A stretch of DNA of 64,000 nucleotides from Acridotheres tristis (Eukaryota > Chordata > Aves > Passeriformes > Sturnidae). Location: contig CM072892.1 of the NCBI GenBank assembly GCA_037013685.1, positions 3,906,001 through 3,970,000 on the forward strand. The letters are read 5' to 3'. A model generated the notes under the pieces. It did no database searches. It was not told the DNA's origin and saw only the letters and a program-made list of their open reading frames with translations. Each line of letters begins with the position of its first letter. Positions within the stretch are counted from its first letter, which is position 1. A program made the position numbers and the translations under genes. Positions 39,278 to 50,189 of the stretch are shown in pieces.

Positions 39278-39803
39278 CACTTCTGCATCCAGCTCTGGGG
39301 ATCCCAGCATGAGAAGGATTTGGAGATGCTGGAGTGAGTGCAGAGGAGGCCATGGAGCTGCTCCAAGGGTTGGATTTCCTCTGCTCTGGAGCCAGGCTGG
39401 GAGAGCTGGGAATGTTCACTTGGAGAGGAGAAGGATCCAGGGAGAGCTCAGAGCCCCTTGCAGAGCCTAAAGGGGCTCCAGGAGAGCTGGAGAGGGACTG
39501 GGGACAAGGGATGGAGGGACAGGACACAGGGAATGGCTTCCACTGCCAGAGGGCAGGGATGGATGGGATATTGGGAAGGAATTCTTCCTGTGAGGGTGGT
39601 GAGGCCCTGGCACAGGGTGCCCAGAGAAGCTGTGGCTGCCCCTGGATTCCTGGAAGTGTCCAAGGCCAGGTTGGACAGGGCTTGGAGCAACCTGGGATGG
39701 GGAAAGTGTCCCTGCAGAGGACAATCCCATGGCAGAGGATTGGAACCTTAAAAATGGTCTTTAATGTCCCTTCCAACCCGAACTACATTATGATTCCATG
39801 ACA
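39278..39803 (+). mobile_element. CR1 LINE 3' fragment including ORF2 end
   Basis: Opens in the RT C-terminal coding part (CATCCAGCTCTGGGGATCCC), passes TGGATGGGATATTGGGAAGG and GGCACAGGGTGCCCAGAGAA, and ends ATGTCCCTTCCAACCCGAAC plus ATTATGATTCCATGAC. Several open frames on both strands here are fragments of this repeat and not genes. Confidence 0.92.
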
Positions 39804-40701
39804 AAAACAGACAGGAAAACATCCAGCAACTAGAGAAGAAAGCAAACTGGAAATGCTGGATTTGTGGACAGCCTCCTACAAGATGGAAACATCTGCACAG
39901 GCAGCTGACCATGGGGATGAATATGAGAAAACAGAAATCTTAACAGGCTCATGGGGGAAAGGGAAGAGGTGTGAGTGAAACAGCATCCCCAGGAATCCTG
40001 CCAGGGATCCTGGAGCAGCTGCTAAAGGTATTTGAGGAGTTGTGGGACCCCCAGGAGAACGAGATACTGTTTGTTACACAAAATCAAGAGGAGGGGAGGC
40101 ATGAGGTGTTTGCATTACCGAGGTGGGAACTCTGCCTTGCAGACCCCACAGGGACAGGCTCACTTGTGAGGGCTGGCCAGGGGCTGGGACAGGGTGTGGA
40201 GTGGCAGAAGGAATCCCACAGCAATGCCTCCAGCTAGGAAGGGCAGCATGAAGGATGACACAGAGGGCAGAAAGCAAAAATTCTCCCCCAGAGTCACTTT
40301 AACACCTCAGTGCCACCACTGCTGGGAAATGTGAACGAGGACACAGAGGAGATGATGCCACTCCAAGATATAACATTCCAGGATCGTCTCTGCTGTCCCT
40401 GGTCCAGTGCAGCGTGATGGGAATCTCTGGAACACCCTTGCAGATGTCCCAAAGGACTTCCAGACACCATGAAAGGTCATTGGGAAGTTTGGTGTGGGAA
40501 AGATGTGGATCCAAGGGGACACTGCCCTGCAGCAGCTGCCAAAGCAGGTGGCTGGAGAGGAATGTCCCTGCTAGGGGACACACTGTGGGATTGCTCAAAG
40601 GGGCTTCACAAAGAGAGCAAATACCACCTGGTCCTACCTCTGCACACATCTGGCTCTGCCATAAACCCTCAGCTCCCCTATCCAGCCAGGGATCACTGCT
40701 G

Positions 40702-40784
40702 GTGTTGGAAAGGGCCTTAAAGATCATGTGGTTCCACATTTCTGGGAGGTGGAACCGGCTGATCTTTATGGCCCTTTCCAACAC
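40702..40784. repeat. Inverted repeat from two opposed CR1 ends
   Basis: The left arm (about 40702-40737) begins GTGTTGGAAAGGGCCTTAAA. The right arm (about 40749-40784) is its near-perfect reverse complement, ending TGGCCCTTTCCAACAC. The loop is about 11 nt. Both arms look like CR1 terminal sequence in opposite orientations, and the right arm continues into a plus-strand CR1 tail to about 40812. Confidence 0.75.
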
Positions 40785-41084
40785 AAACCATTCTAGGATT
40801 CTGTGTTCTAAGGAGTATTTCTGTGATTGGCACAAAGCAGGAGAGAGCAGTGCTTGAGGGAGCTGGGGCAAATATCCCTCACTCAGCTGGAGCTGTGGGC
40901 TTGTGCAGGAGGGACAGAGATCCCTCAGGCTCCACCAGACAGGTAAAAGCTCTCCTCTGTGTGAGCTAAATCCCCAAACAGGGAACAGAGAACCTGAGAG
41001 CAATCACCATCCTTGGAGATATTCAAAATTTGGCCAAAGCAACGTGATTTAACTTTGAAGTTTGCTCTACTTTGCACAGGATCT

Positions 41085-41155
41085 AAGTCTGGAGAGCCAC
41101 AAAGGTCCCTTCAAACTTGAATTGTTCCAACTTTTTCATTCTATGACTATCCAGT
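41085..41155 (+). mobile_element. Possible degraded CR1 tail
   Basis: Sequence resembling a CR1 end: AGCCACAAAGGTCCCTTCAA, then TTTTTCATTCTATGACTAT. Too diverged to be certain. Confidence 0.35.
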
Positions 41156-42011
41156 TTATGCAGAATACTGCCTGGCAAGAGGTAGCTGATGTGAATTTGT
41201 CAAGAACAAAAAAAAAAAAAAAGCAGAAAGCCACTGCAATGTGGTGGGCTGCTCCATCCCAGGGGAGAGGTCAGTGCTTATTTCCCTGGATATTTCTGTT
41301 CCCTCAGAGATCTGCTGCCCCAGCTATGCATACATTTGGTCTCGATCCTGTCTGAGTCACTCAGGCTATGAAAATGCTTCCATTAAAAAGATGTGGATGT
41401 GAAAGAGACACAACTCTGAGGAGCCCGTGGCTGCTGCAGGCAGCTGCCAACCTGTGAAAACACATCTGGGAGACACTGAAAAGGGGGAGGTGAGGAGGAC
41501 AGCAGGACCCCCTTTGTCAAAGCAAAGCAATGAACAGTTCTGCTGAAAGGTGAACCAGCCTGAGTTTGTTTGCTGACACCTCCCTGCTTGGCTCCTCAAA
41601 GCTTGCAATCCTCTGCCACCCTTTGGCAATGGCACAGTCCTGTCTGCCTTGCATCCCTCTCCTTTATCCCTTTTTTTTTTTTTTTTGTCACTCAGCTGAC
41701 AAGATGACAAGAAACTCTTCCAAAACAATGGCACACTTGTGCCTGTCCTCACGGAAAGCAAATGATTTACAAATAAGCTCAACATCCCACCAGGTCAGGG
41801 TGAGAATCTGTAAATCATCACACTCTGCATGAAGATTTGTTTTGGTGAAAGTTCTGGTGAAAGATGTATCCTGCTGGCTTCAAATTACTGAACCACTGTC
41901 CTCGACTCAAAATCTACCAGCTGCTCTTGCCAAGCTAGTGCTTGGGCTGGAAATATGGGACACTGGGGAAATGACTTTCTTCCAACACTGAGCAAGGAAC
42001 CAACATGGAAA

Positions 42012-42078
42012 ATGAATCACAGAATATCCTGAGCTGGGAGGGAACCACAAGGATCATCAAACTCAACTCCTGAAAGAT
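42012..42078 (-). mobile_element. CR1 LINE 3' end remnant, minus strand
   Basis: AATGAATCACAGAATATCCT, GAGCTGGGAGGGAACCACAA and GGATCATCAAACTCAACTCC match the reverse complement of the CR1 terminal region. Confidence 0.85.
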
Positions 42079-42299
42079 GTCTTTTTCAGCCTTCTGATTT
42101 TTCTTTATGGGTGAAAATAAACCAGTTTGTGTTTATCTCTCTGCATCCTGTCCTGATGACATCTGCAAGAGGCTTCCAGCCACCTCAGGTAGTGGAGGCA
42201 CCACTGGACACATCCCCTGGGATGCAATCAGGGGGAAGAGATGTGCTGTAAACAGCAGCAGCCTGCCTGGGGTTTGTGTTTTAATGGGTGCAAGAATTG

Positions 42300-42350
42300 G
42301 TGTTAGCATATGCTAACCACTCCTTGCAGGGTGATCATTATGCAAATGCC
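42300..42350. promoter_or_regulatory. 16-bp perfect palindrome beside POU octamer
   Basis: GTTAGCATATGCTAAC at 42302-42317 is its own reverse complement. ATGCAAAT at 42340-42347 is a perfect octamer. The palindrome resembles dimeric POU-type sites (ATGCATATGCAT class). Factor binding is inferred. Confidence 0.4.
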
Positions 42351-42929
42351 TACAGTAAACAGGTAGGAAATTAGATCTAATCAGGACACCCCCCTCCCTC
42401 CCCTCTCTCCTGACACAGGAAAGTTGACTCCGTCGCATTGCTCCGGGTGCAAACCGAAAAAAAGTCTGAATTCCAGCCGGAATCCTCAGTTTTCCATTTG
42501 TCCTTTTGTTCTCATGTGTTTGGTTTTTAGCATAAGTCACTGGAAAGCGAAGGGCAGCCTTGTGACTGCTTCAGTTTCAAAGTTCTCAGAACAGGCTGGT
42601 ATGGCTGGATCCAGAATTAACCCCGTTGTGGATTTCCATTTTCGGAAGGCAAATAAAAACTGAGCACATCACGCCCGGCGTCCATGAGTAATTTGACTCT
42701 TTACAATGTCTTATCGCTGCCAATTAAAGAGCCTGGCTGTTAATTCTGATGGGGGCAGTCACAGATTCCCAGGATGAGCCCGGGAGCATCCCAGGATTCT
42801 GTGGTTATCAGGAGACCTTCGGTGCTGCCAGGGGTGTCACACAGCTGATTTCTGTCTCACACTCCCTCTCCCCATGCAGCTCAGCCCATCTCCTTGCAAC
42901 ACCTCGAATCCCCTGTGCCCAAGTGCCAG

Positions 42930-43020
42930 ACACAGCTGGTCCCCTGCCCATGGCAGGGGGGCTGGGACTGGATGATCTTTAAGGTCTCTTCCACTCCAAA
43001 CCATTCCAGGATTCTGTGAT
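42930..43020 (+). mobile_element. CR1 LINE 3' end fragment
   Basis: Contains CCCCTGCCCATGGCAGGGGG, ACTGGATGATCTTTAAGGTC and CCATTCCAGGATTCTGTGAT. Confidence 0.88.
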
Positions 43021-45102
43021 TTGCCCTGTGCCCCCTCGAGGGGCTCTGTCTGGCACAGGACCACCAACCTCTCTGCTTGTCCCCATCCCAGCAAGGCCAA
43101 GGACACCCTCAGCTCCTGGGTTTAGGAAATCTCAGCCTCCCAGAAACCTTACAAAGGACCAGACACCTTCTTGCAGCAAATATTAAAGGCTGTGGCCAAG
43201 TAATAACAACTGTTTGCTGCAGTGTCTGTGCAAAGGTTGAGGCAATTATGGCTCTGCAGACAGAAGCATAAAAGCCACAAAGGCACATCCTGAGCCATGA
43301 GGATGCTCCTGGATCGTGTACAAACCACAGGACAGGGGTGAGAGAAGTGGGTGCTGCAGAGCCACCCCAGCAAAGAGGGAGCTGAAGGTCCCTTGGAATC
43401 CCAGGGTGCTGCTCAGTGCTGTTCCTGGGTTTGGTTCTTGCAGCCTGATCCCATGGTAGGTGGTGAGTGGAGCCTCAACAGGCCAGCAGTGCCATCCAAA
43501 TAAAAATGGAAATGTCAAAGACTGGGGTTTTCCCAGGGTTATTAAACACCTCGGGGCTCTTTTAGCGTGGTTGCATACAAGGTTCTAATTCTGGTTTCAG
43601 TTTTATAGGGACTAGTGTAATGCCAGGTGACCTCTGCATCTGCACAGTTGTTCCCAACAAATTCCAAACAGCCCCAGCACTGTTATTCATTTTTAATGAA
43701 TCCACCACCATTCCTTTCAACATCACAGTCTTGCAGCAGACCTGGATGATCCATTCAAGCACTGGCACTCTGGAAAATGCTGAAGGCACACCCCAAAACA
43801 CAGGTAAAGAGACTCAGCTGTGCCTGCTGTGACCCTTTCTGCAGTCACCTCTCTGCCCTTGGTATGGGACACCACGAGTCAGGAAGGAGCTTTGGCAGCC
43901 TCCAGCAGTGTGGGCTGCCCCTGGCAGGACCTGCCAAAGCAGGCAGAGAATTTGCACACCTGGAGAGGCTGGCACTGTGTCCTCAGTGCTCAGGAGGCAG
44001 AGGGAGAGAGGCCAAAGGAGAACAGGAAAAACAGAGGTGCAGCACAGAGCTGACCCACACAGCTCCAGGAAATTCTTACAAGACATTTCCCCATGCTGGG
44101 TTACCTTAGGGATCCCAGAGTTTTGATGGGAGTGGGACAGTGTCCTTGTTCCACTGCAGGTGGGAAAGGTTGGACACCAACATTTTTCCTGGATGAGGCA
44201 TTAGCCTGGAGGTCCTCCCAAAACACAGATCCCAGCAGCACAGGCCACCTGTAGCACTGGTGCTCTGATCCCTGGTGCCCAGCTCTCAGCCCTCTCCTAC
44301 ACCAGCTCTGTTTGATTTTCCATGGCCAGACAAGATCCAGATGCAAGTTTCCCCAGGAAACATCTGGTGAGCACTCCATCCTCTAAAAAGTCCTGCACTA
44401 AGCCCTGAAACAGGAGAGTAACCTGGATGGTCACCATAAATGATGTGACGTGTTGTATTTTAAGTAATTTTGGACAAGGGCATACTTGTACTTCCTGCAT
44501 GGCTTTTAGAAAGGCACACGGCTGTTTGACTGTTACACTTAAAAATGCAGAGCTTTCCTGTCCTGAGGAAATTTGTTTCAGCTTCTAATTTTTATTTTTC
44601 TCAGATGGCCAGTTTGGATCAATTCTATTTTAACTTGTCAACCTGGATGCTCCTACCAAATGGGTAAGGACATGCTTTTGTCTTCCAGGTAATATCCTGC
44701 CCTCACCAAATACACTCACAGCATCTCAGCCTTCCCTTGGATAACTCATATATGGACAGAACACCCCAAGTATTTCACCAGGCGGGTTTGTGCCTCCTGG
44801 GGCTGCTTTGCTGGCATTTCCTGAACCCTTCCTAATCCTCTCCTTTCAGTTCCAAAGCCAGGTCCTGAGACTGGACAGCACCATTTCAGTAGAGGTCTCC
44901 TTTCCCACAGGATTTGGGGTGGATTCCAGAGTTTCAGGGTCAGCACCCCAGCCCTTATTCCCCACTGATCCAGGGCTGATGCTCTTTGGGTTCTCACCAG
45001 ACTCCATCACCCTTCTCAGCATTCCATCACCCCAGATCCTGCAACCTCACAGCTGCCAGGGGGGTCAGGGCTTGTGCCTCCTCTGCCCAACAATGAAGGA
45101 AC
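43021..45102. other. Intergenic, nothing recognised
   Basis: GC-moderate unique DNA with short open frames on both strands, none recognisable. Confidence 0.45.
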
Positions 45103-45415
45103 CTCCTCACAACCCAACAAACACCCTCACAACCCAACAAAAACCCTCATAGCCCAATGAACACCCTCACAACACCATGAACACCCTCACAACCCAACAA
45201 ACACCATCACAACCCAACAAAAACCCTCACAACCCAACAAATACCCTCACAACACCATGAACACCCTCACAACCCAACAAACACTCTCACAACTCAACAC
45301 CCTCACAACTCAATGGACACCCTCACAACTAAACAAAAATCCTCACAACTCAACAAACACCCTCACAACCCAACAAACACCCTCACAACCCAACAAACAC
45401 CATCACAACTCACCA
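45103..45415. repeat. 21-bp minisatellite, about 15 units
   Basis: Units of the form CCCTCACAACCCAACAAACA repeat with variants (ACACCATGA, AACTCAACA) across about 310 bp. Units are directly adjacent with no unique spacers, so this is a tandem minisatellite. Confidence 0.93.
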
Positions 45416-46824
45416 CATTCCTTGTTTTCAGCTCTTCAGCCCCTGGGGCAAGCACCCTCAGCTGAAGGAACCTGCAGAGGCTCCCCAGACAGGCCTCCCT
45501 GCAGGGTGGCTCCGCATATTTTCCTAATGGAGAGGAGCCTGATTATCTCCAAGGATAAAACCTGCAGCCCCACACCCTACAGAGGAGCCAGAGTGGCCTA
45601 GGGGGTCTCCAAAAATCAGTAAGACTGAGGGCACAGTTACCTGTCCTTCCATACCTGTGACCTGGAAGGACCAACTTGAAGGGACTGAGGGACACTTTGC
45701 TTTTCACAGCAACATCAGGGGAGAAATCAGCTTCACCTCTGCTTGAATCTGCCCAAAAGCAAAAGTGATTTGTCTCTTGTGAAAGGAGTGAGGGTGCAGG
45801 AGGACCCAGCTTTGCTCTCCCCTCTGGAAGGAGAAGGATGAGAAAGGCAGCCCAGTGGGGGTACCTTCCCTGCAAGGGGGGTGCTTGGAAACTCAAGGCA
45901 CCAAAAAGTCACAAGTGAATCATGTCAGGTCAGCAGGAGAGTTCTTCTGCTTGGCATTGACATCCCGACCTCAAAACCTCCTTTAGGAAAGCCAAAAATG
46001 CTCCAAGTCTTGAAGACTTCAGCCAAGTGGAAATTCATTCATGCCCCAGCAGGCTGTGAGCTGGTGTCAGTGGTGAGGGACACATAAAACGTTACAGTCC
46101 AGAGGAGACTTTTAAAATCTATTTTTAAAGCTGCCCTGCTTGCTCCCTCATGGCCTCTCCTCCCTGTCCAGCCTGATCCCAGACCCTCACAGTGCACAGG
46201 GCTCCCAGACTGGCTTAGAGGATGCAGGTCTCATTAACAGCATCCACATAGGAATAATTACCAGGGTCCCTACCTGTGAGCATGTGAGGAGAAGCAGGGA
46301 GAGAACCAACTACTCCCTGAAAACAGAAAATAGCAGATCTACAGTCCAGTTTTCCCAGCAATTGGCTCTGCAGGGAGCTCTGGTTTCTGGTCTCATGAAG
46401 GAACATCCTCTCCTCTTTCTCTCTCTCTAATGATGCTGCCTCAGCCCTCCAAATTTAATTACCAGGTAATTATGCATCACATTTAGTGGTTTGGTCCTGG
46501 CAAGGGCTGAGTGTGACCAGTGCTGAGACCAAGAAAGGTGTTCCTCTGTGCACTGAGAACCTGAAACCCCTCTGGGACCTCCAGCTCTGCATCCCTCACT
46601 GAGAAAACCAGAAACCAGGGACAAGCCCCATGACAGAGTGGGGACATCATTGCCACAGGGCATCCTATGGTCCCCAGACCACGGGATGCCATTCCCAAAC
46701 GTGTCTGAAGGAAGAATGGGGAAGGGAGCACTTCGAGGAAGACACTTTCTTTTCAACACATCCCTCACTAAGAAGTATTTGCTGATAAGCTGATAATCAG
46801 GTGGCCTGGCCACCCCCAGGACGT
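45416..46824. other. Intergenic, nothing recognised
   Basis: GC-moderate unique DNA between the minisatellite and the TAATCC block. No recognised element. Confidence 0.45.
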
Positions 46825-46960
46825 TAGACCTTGGTGCTTAGAGAATATTTGATCATACAGTATCTCCATTAGGAGTTTGTAATCCGCTATCACAGCATTT
46901 GAGAGCCATCTGAGTATAAGGAGATTTTTATTAATGGTTCATGAGCCTAAAAGTCAAAAT
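46825..46960. promoter_or_regulatory. Candidate element with OTX site TAATCC
   Basis: Unique AT-rich stretch about 3-4 kb 3' of OTX2 with TAATCCGC (46880-46887), ATTTGATCATAC and TTATTAATGG. It ends before the CCTTT array. Confidence 0.3.
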
Positions 46961-47173
46961 TGACTCTCAGAGCAGATTTTAACAGTTTGTGCGGGATTTA
47001 TATATTTATCTATCTCTTCACCACCTCTTCTCTCCCTCCCTCCATCACTTCCCTCTGCTCTGCCCCAGCACTAAGGTGCAGCAGCACTAACAGCAGCAGG
47101 GAGACACCAGGCAACCCCAGCAGCTGGAAATGGCCTTTCTCCTTCCCTTCTGTCTTCCCTCTTTTTCCTTTCC

Positions 47174-47336
47174 TCCTTTCCTTTCCTTTCCTTTCCTTTC
47201 CTTTCCTTTCCTTTCCTTTCCTTTCCTTTCCTTTCCTTTCCTTTCCTTTCCTTTCCTTTCCTTTCCTTTCCTTTCCTTTCCTTTCCTTTCCTTTCCTTTC
47301 CTTTCCTTTCCTTTCCTTTCCTTTCCTTTCCTTTCC
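47174..47336. repeat. Perfect (CCTTT)n array, about 32 units
   Basis: An uninterrupted pentanucleotide array of about 163 bp. It is entirely pyrimidine on the plus strand and GGAAA repeats on the minus strand. The long SFPFL and KGKER open frames over it are artefacts. Confidence 0.95.
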
Positions 47337-47445
47337 TCCCTCCCTCCCTCCCTCCCTCCCCCTTTCCCTCTTTCCTTCTCTCTCTTTCTCTCCCTCCCTA
47401 CTTCCCTTCTTTTCCTTCCCTTCCATTTCCTTCCTTCCCCTCCCA
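47337..47445. repeat. Pyrimidine-rich (CCCT)n continuation
   Basis: CCCT units (47337-47361), then a nearly pure CT stretch extending the homopyrimidine block of the CCTTT array. Confidence 0.85.
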
Positions 47446-49784
47446 CACCTCCCATTCCTGACACCTCCCCACACCCAGCCCAGCCCAGCCCTCGGGAACC
47501 CCATCCCTTCACCCCAGCACAGCCCCTCTTCCCAATATTCTCTTTCCAGCATTCCCAACCCACCAGCCCTACCCCCACCACACCCCAAATCCCAGGGAAA
47601 AGGCGGTGCCAGAGGTGTGGGTGGGAATTTGGGGTGTTCCTGTGCCGCTCCACCCAGCACCAGGGGGTGAAGCTCCACTGCCTGTCCCTAAATCCGGCTT
47701 TTTGCAGTAAATCTCCCCTGTCTCCTTGGAAACTGGCAGTGCTCCCCAGCCCCGGGCTCCTCCTGGAAATGCAGCACCCCAAAAGTTGTCCCTGTTTTGG
47801 GGCTCCCTGGGCTGGCTCGGGTGGGAGCAGGGATGCTGTGGTTACTGGGGAGCTCCGGGAAGTGTGGATTGGTGCTGGTGGGGAGTGGAAAGGGATATTG
47901 GGGAGGGTGGGCAGGCAAGTGGAAAGGGAATCAAACAAGGAAACAGAGCAGGAGCAGGAGGGGCAGGGACAAGGATGAGCAGGGAGCAGGCACAGGTGCC
48001 GGTTGCACTCAAGATTTCCCTCCTGTTTTTCTGCTTTTCCAGTTTTTAGGGATTTTTCCCCCCCCTCTGGTGGGAAATGTCACATTGAAGAGCAGGAAGA
48101 GGATTTGCTTGTATGTGTATTTTGGGGGGGCTGGGCAGGACACCTCAAATTAAACACCCTCTTAATCAGCTCTTAGACCCTAAATCTGACTTTCCATCAC
48201 CAAACTGACATGGTCTCCCCAGCTTTTCCCCAGATTTTATTGGATCCAGGATTGCCTACAGCAGCCCGAGTTCAGAGGAAATGAATTCTACCAGGAGATG
48301 TAAAACATTAAAAATTAAAAAGGAGTTAAAACACTCTTTACAGAATATTTTGTGTTTGCCAGCTCACCTTGGGATTTTGCCCTTTGCCCACGCATGTGCC
48401 CATTTAAATTAAACTCAGAAATGAACAGGGAGAGAAAACGTGGAAAGTACAAAAAGCCAGGGAAAAATCAGAGAACTCCTGCCATGAATTAGCTTTTTCT
48501 GATAAAAATGAGCACTAGCTGGAGGAGCTCATCCCTGACAGACAGGGAAATACTCAGGAAAGAAAAGTAAAAGATAAGATGGGGAAAGCTAAATGCAAAA
48601 AGAGGTTTTAAAGAGGCTTTAAAAAAATTAATAATCAAAAGCTCAGGAAACAAAGAGCTTTTCCAGGCAGGTGGGATGCTGTGCCCCAGTTCAGTAAGGA
48701 CTTGGTTTTCCTGAGCATATTTTCCTCGAATAGATTTTTTGGGGGAAGAAGTAAACTTTGTTGATTGGAAGCAAATCGGTGGAGAAATGAAACTTTCCGC
48801 GCTGCTGCTTGGGAGACGCCGGTGGCAGGGACACGGCTGGCGCTTCCCAAACCTCCCCTGCACGGATGATCCCACCACAAAAAAATAAATGAGAAAAACC
48901 ACCGACTGACACACGCAAACGTGAGGCAGCACAAAAACCTCTCCTTCCCCCAGAGCTGTTTATATCGAAGGCTGCTCCCTGCTCGTGGCGGCGGGGGACA
49001 CAAATGGCACCGCAGGAAAGAGGATTTTGCTGGTGCCAGTGGTTTGGAATGCTGGGATGCAGAGCCTGGAGAGGCACCGTGGCTGCATCATCACTCGTGC
49101 TCTGCAGTCCTGGGCACCAAGGCGTGGTGCTGGTGGCCCTGGGTGACTCACAAGGTGCTGGTGACAAACCCTGGTGACAGGGCGTGGGATGGTGCCGGGG
49201 GGGCTTTTCTCCAGGTCTCTCCCTTTCCAGAAATCCAGTATTGTGCTGTGCTAAATCCATCCCGAGTTCAGGCCTCCAGCAGCCCCAGCGCTGCACACGG
49301 GAAGGAGAGAGAGAGAGAAAGAGGGAGAAGGACAGAGAAAGAGCCACCAAGAACAGGGATGCGTGGGAAGAGCCTGATCCTGCATCCTGGGGCTTCAACT
49401 TGTGAGACTGCAGCTCAAACACTTATCCCTCGCCTTCCCCAGCATCTCTGCTCAGAGCATCCTGCCTGATCCAGGTTCTCCCTCCTCCTGTCTGGAAAGT
49501 TTATGGCTCTCCCCAAATACACAACTGGGCACTCCATCCTCTGGGAAGCCACAGAGCGAACGCGTCCCTCCCTCCCCGCAAAGAGATTTGGCGAAGCCGG
49601 GGTGGGAAAGGTCACGTTAGCTAAGCTCTGCTTGTAATGGAAGTTTTTTGATTAAAGATTTCAAAAATAAAATAACGCCCCTCCTTGGTTTTGCTTGCTT
49701 CACCTCGGGGAGCTGCCAGCAGAACCCCTTTTGTCTGGGCCCTCCTGGTCTCCCATGCCCGGCCTCGCTCCTTCTCCGTCACTC
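47446..49784. other. Intergenic, no gene
   Basis: GC-moderate sequence with long overlapping open frames on both strands caused by low stop-codon density. A GA tract lies at about 49.3 kb. No gene family or splice structure was recognised. Confidence 0.45.
49302..49345. repeat. (GA)n-rich tract
   Basis: GAGAGAGAGAGAAAGAGGGA and similar purine-only sequence. Confidence 0.8.
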
Positions 49785-50050
49785 GCCGGCTGTGATTAAA
49801 ATGGAAGACAACCATCAAGTGTGCTAGAACCATTTTAATATAATTATACATATCTGCCAGATCCAGGAAAAAAAAAAAAAAAAGGTTTATGCATATATAT
49901 CTTTTTTTTTTCTTTTTTTTTTCAGTTAACATCTGCAAGCATAAACGACAATGAATTTCTCGGTTTAAATTCGTCCAGGTCAGAGCAACTGCCCAAAGTC
50001 CTGTTGGATTTGACGGTTACTGCCGGCGTGGCCAGCAGTAAGTGAGCTCC
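49785..50050. promoter_or_regulatory. Candidate conserved block just 3' of OTX2
   Basis: Unique stretches GTGATTAAAATGGAAGACAA, ACCATTTTAATATAATTATA and AAACGACAATGAATTTCTCG flank the A-run/T-run pair. They could be a distal part of the 3' UTR or a downstream regulatory element. Confidence 0.3.
49866..49925. repeat. A-run and T-run pair
   Basis: An A tract (49868-49883) and T-rich tract (49901-49922) separated by an AT-rich segment, so the region can fold back. It lies downstream of the OTX2 3' UTR. Confidence 0.7.
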
Positions 50051-50189
50051 AGAGGAGTTAAATGTCCTCGGGTGGGGTATTTTCGGTCTTTCCTCTTTCA
50101 TTCAGAGACAGTTTGTTGTAAAAAGTTTCAGTGCAGTTCACCTTGGGTGAAAGGCGATCGTGTTTTTTGCGTTTTTCTTTTTTTTCTTT

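Larger units (their letters stand above)
39804..42011. other. Intergenic, no gene
   Basis: Holds the CR1-derived inverted repeat and a possible CR1 remnant. A 234-codon minus-strand open frame (40299-41003) runs across the inverted repeat and shows no family similarity. Confidence 0.5.

Noticed and set aside
39237..39801. Open frames of 137-179 codons on both strands
   Set aside because: They fall inside the CR1 copy at 39278-39803 and only translate the repeat.
40299..41003. 234-codon minus-strand open frame
   Set aside because: It crosses the CR1-derived inverted repeat, has no recognisable domain and no splice or promoter context.
45103..45415. Short regular repeats resembling a CRISPR array
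   Set aside because: Units are 21 bp and directly adjacent without unique spacers, in a vertebrate genome. It is a minisatellite.
47087..47978. Open frames of 220-283 codons on both strands with SFPFL or KGKER repeats
   Set aside because: They are translations of the CCTTT microsatellite, open in several frames on both strands at once, with no domain outside the repeat.
48691..49422. 243-codon minus-strand open frame, with an overlapping 182-codon plus-strand frame
   Set aside because: Overlapping frames on both strands reflect GC-moderate, stop-poor sequence. No family similarity or conserved motif was seen.
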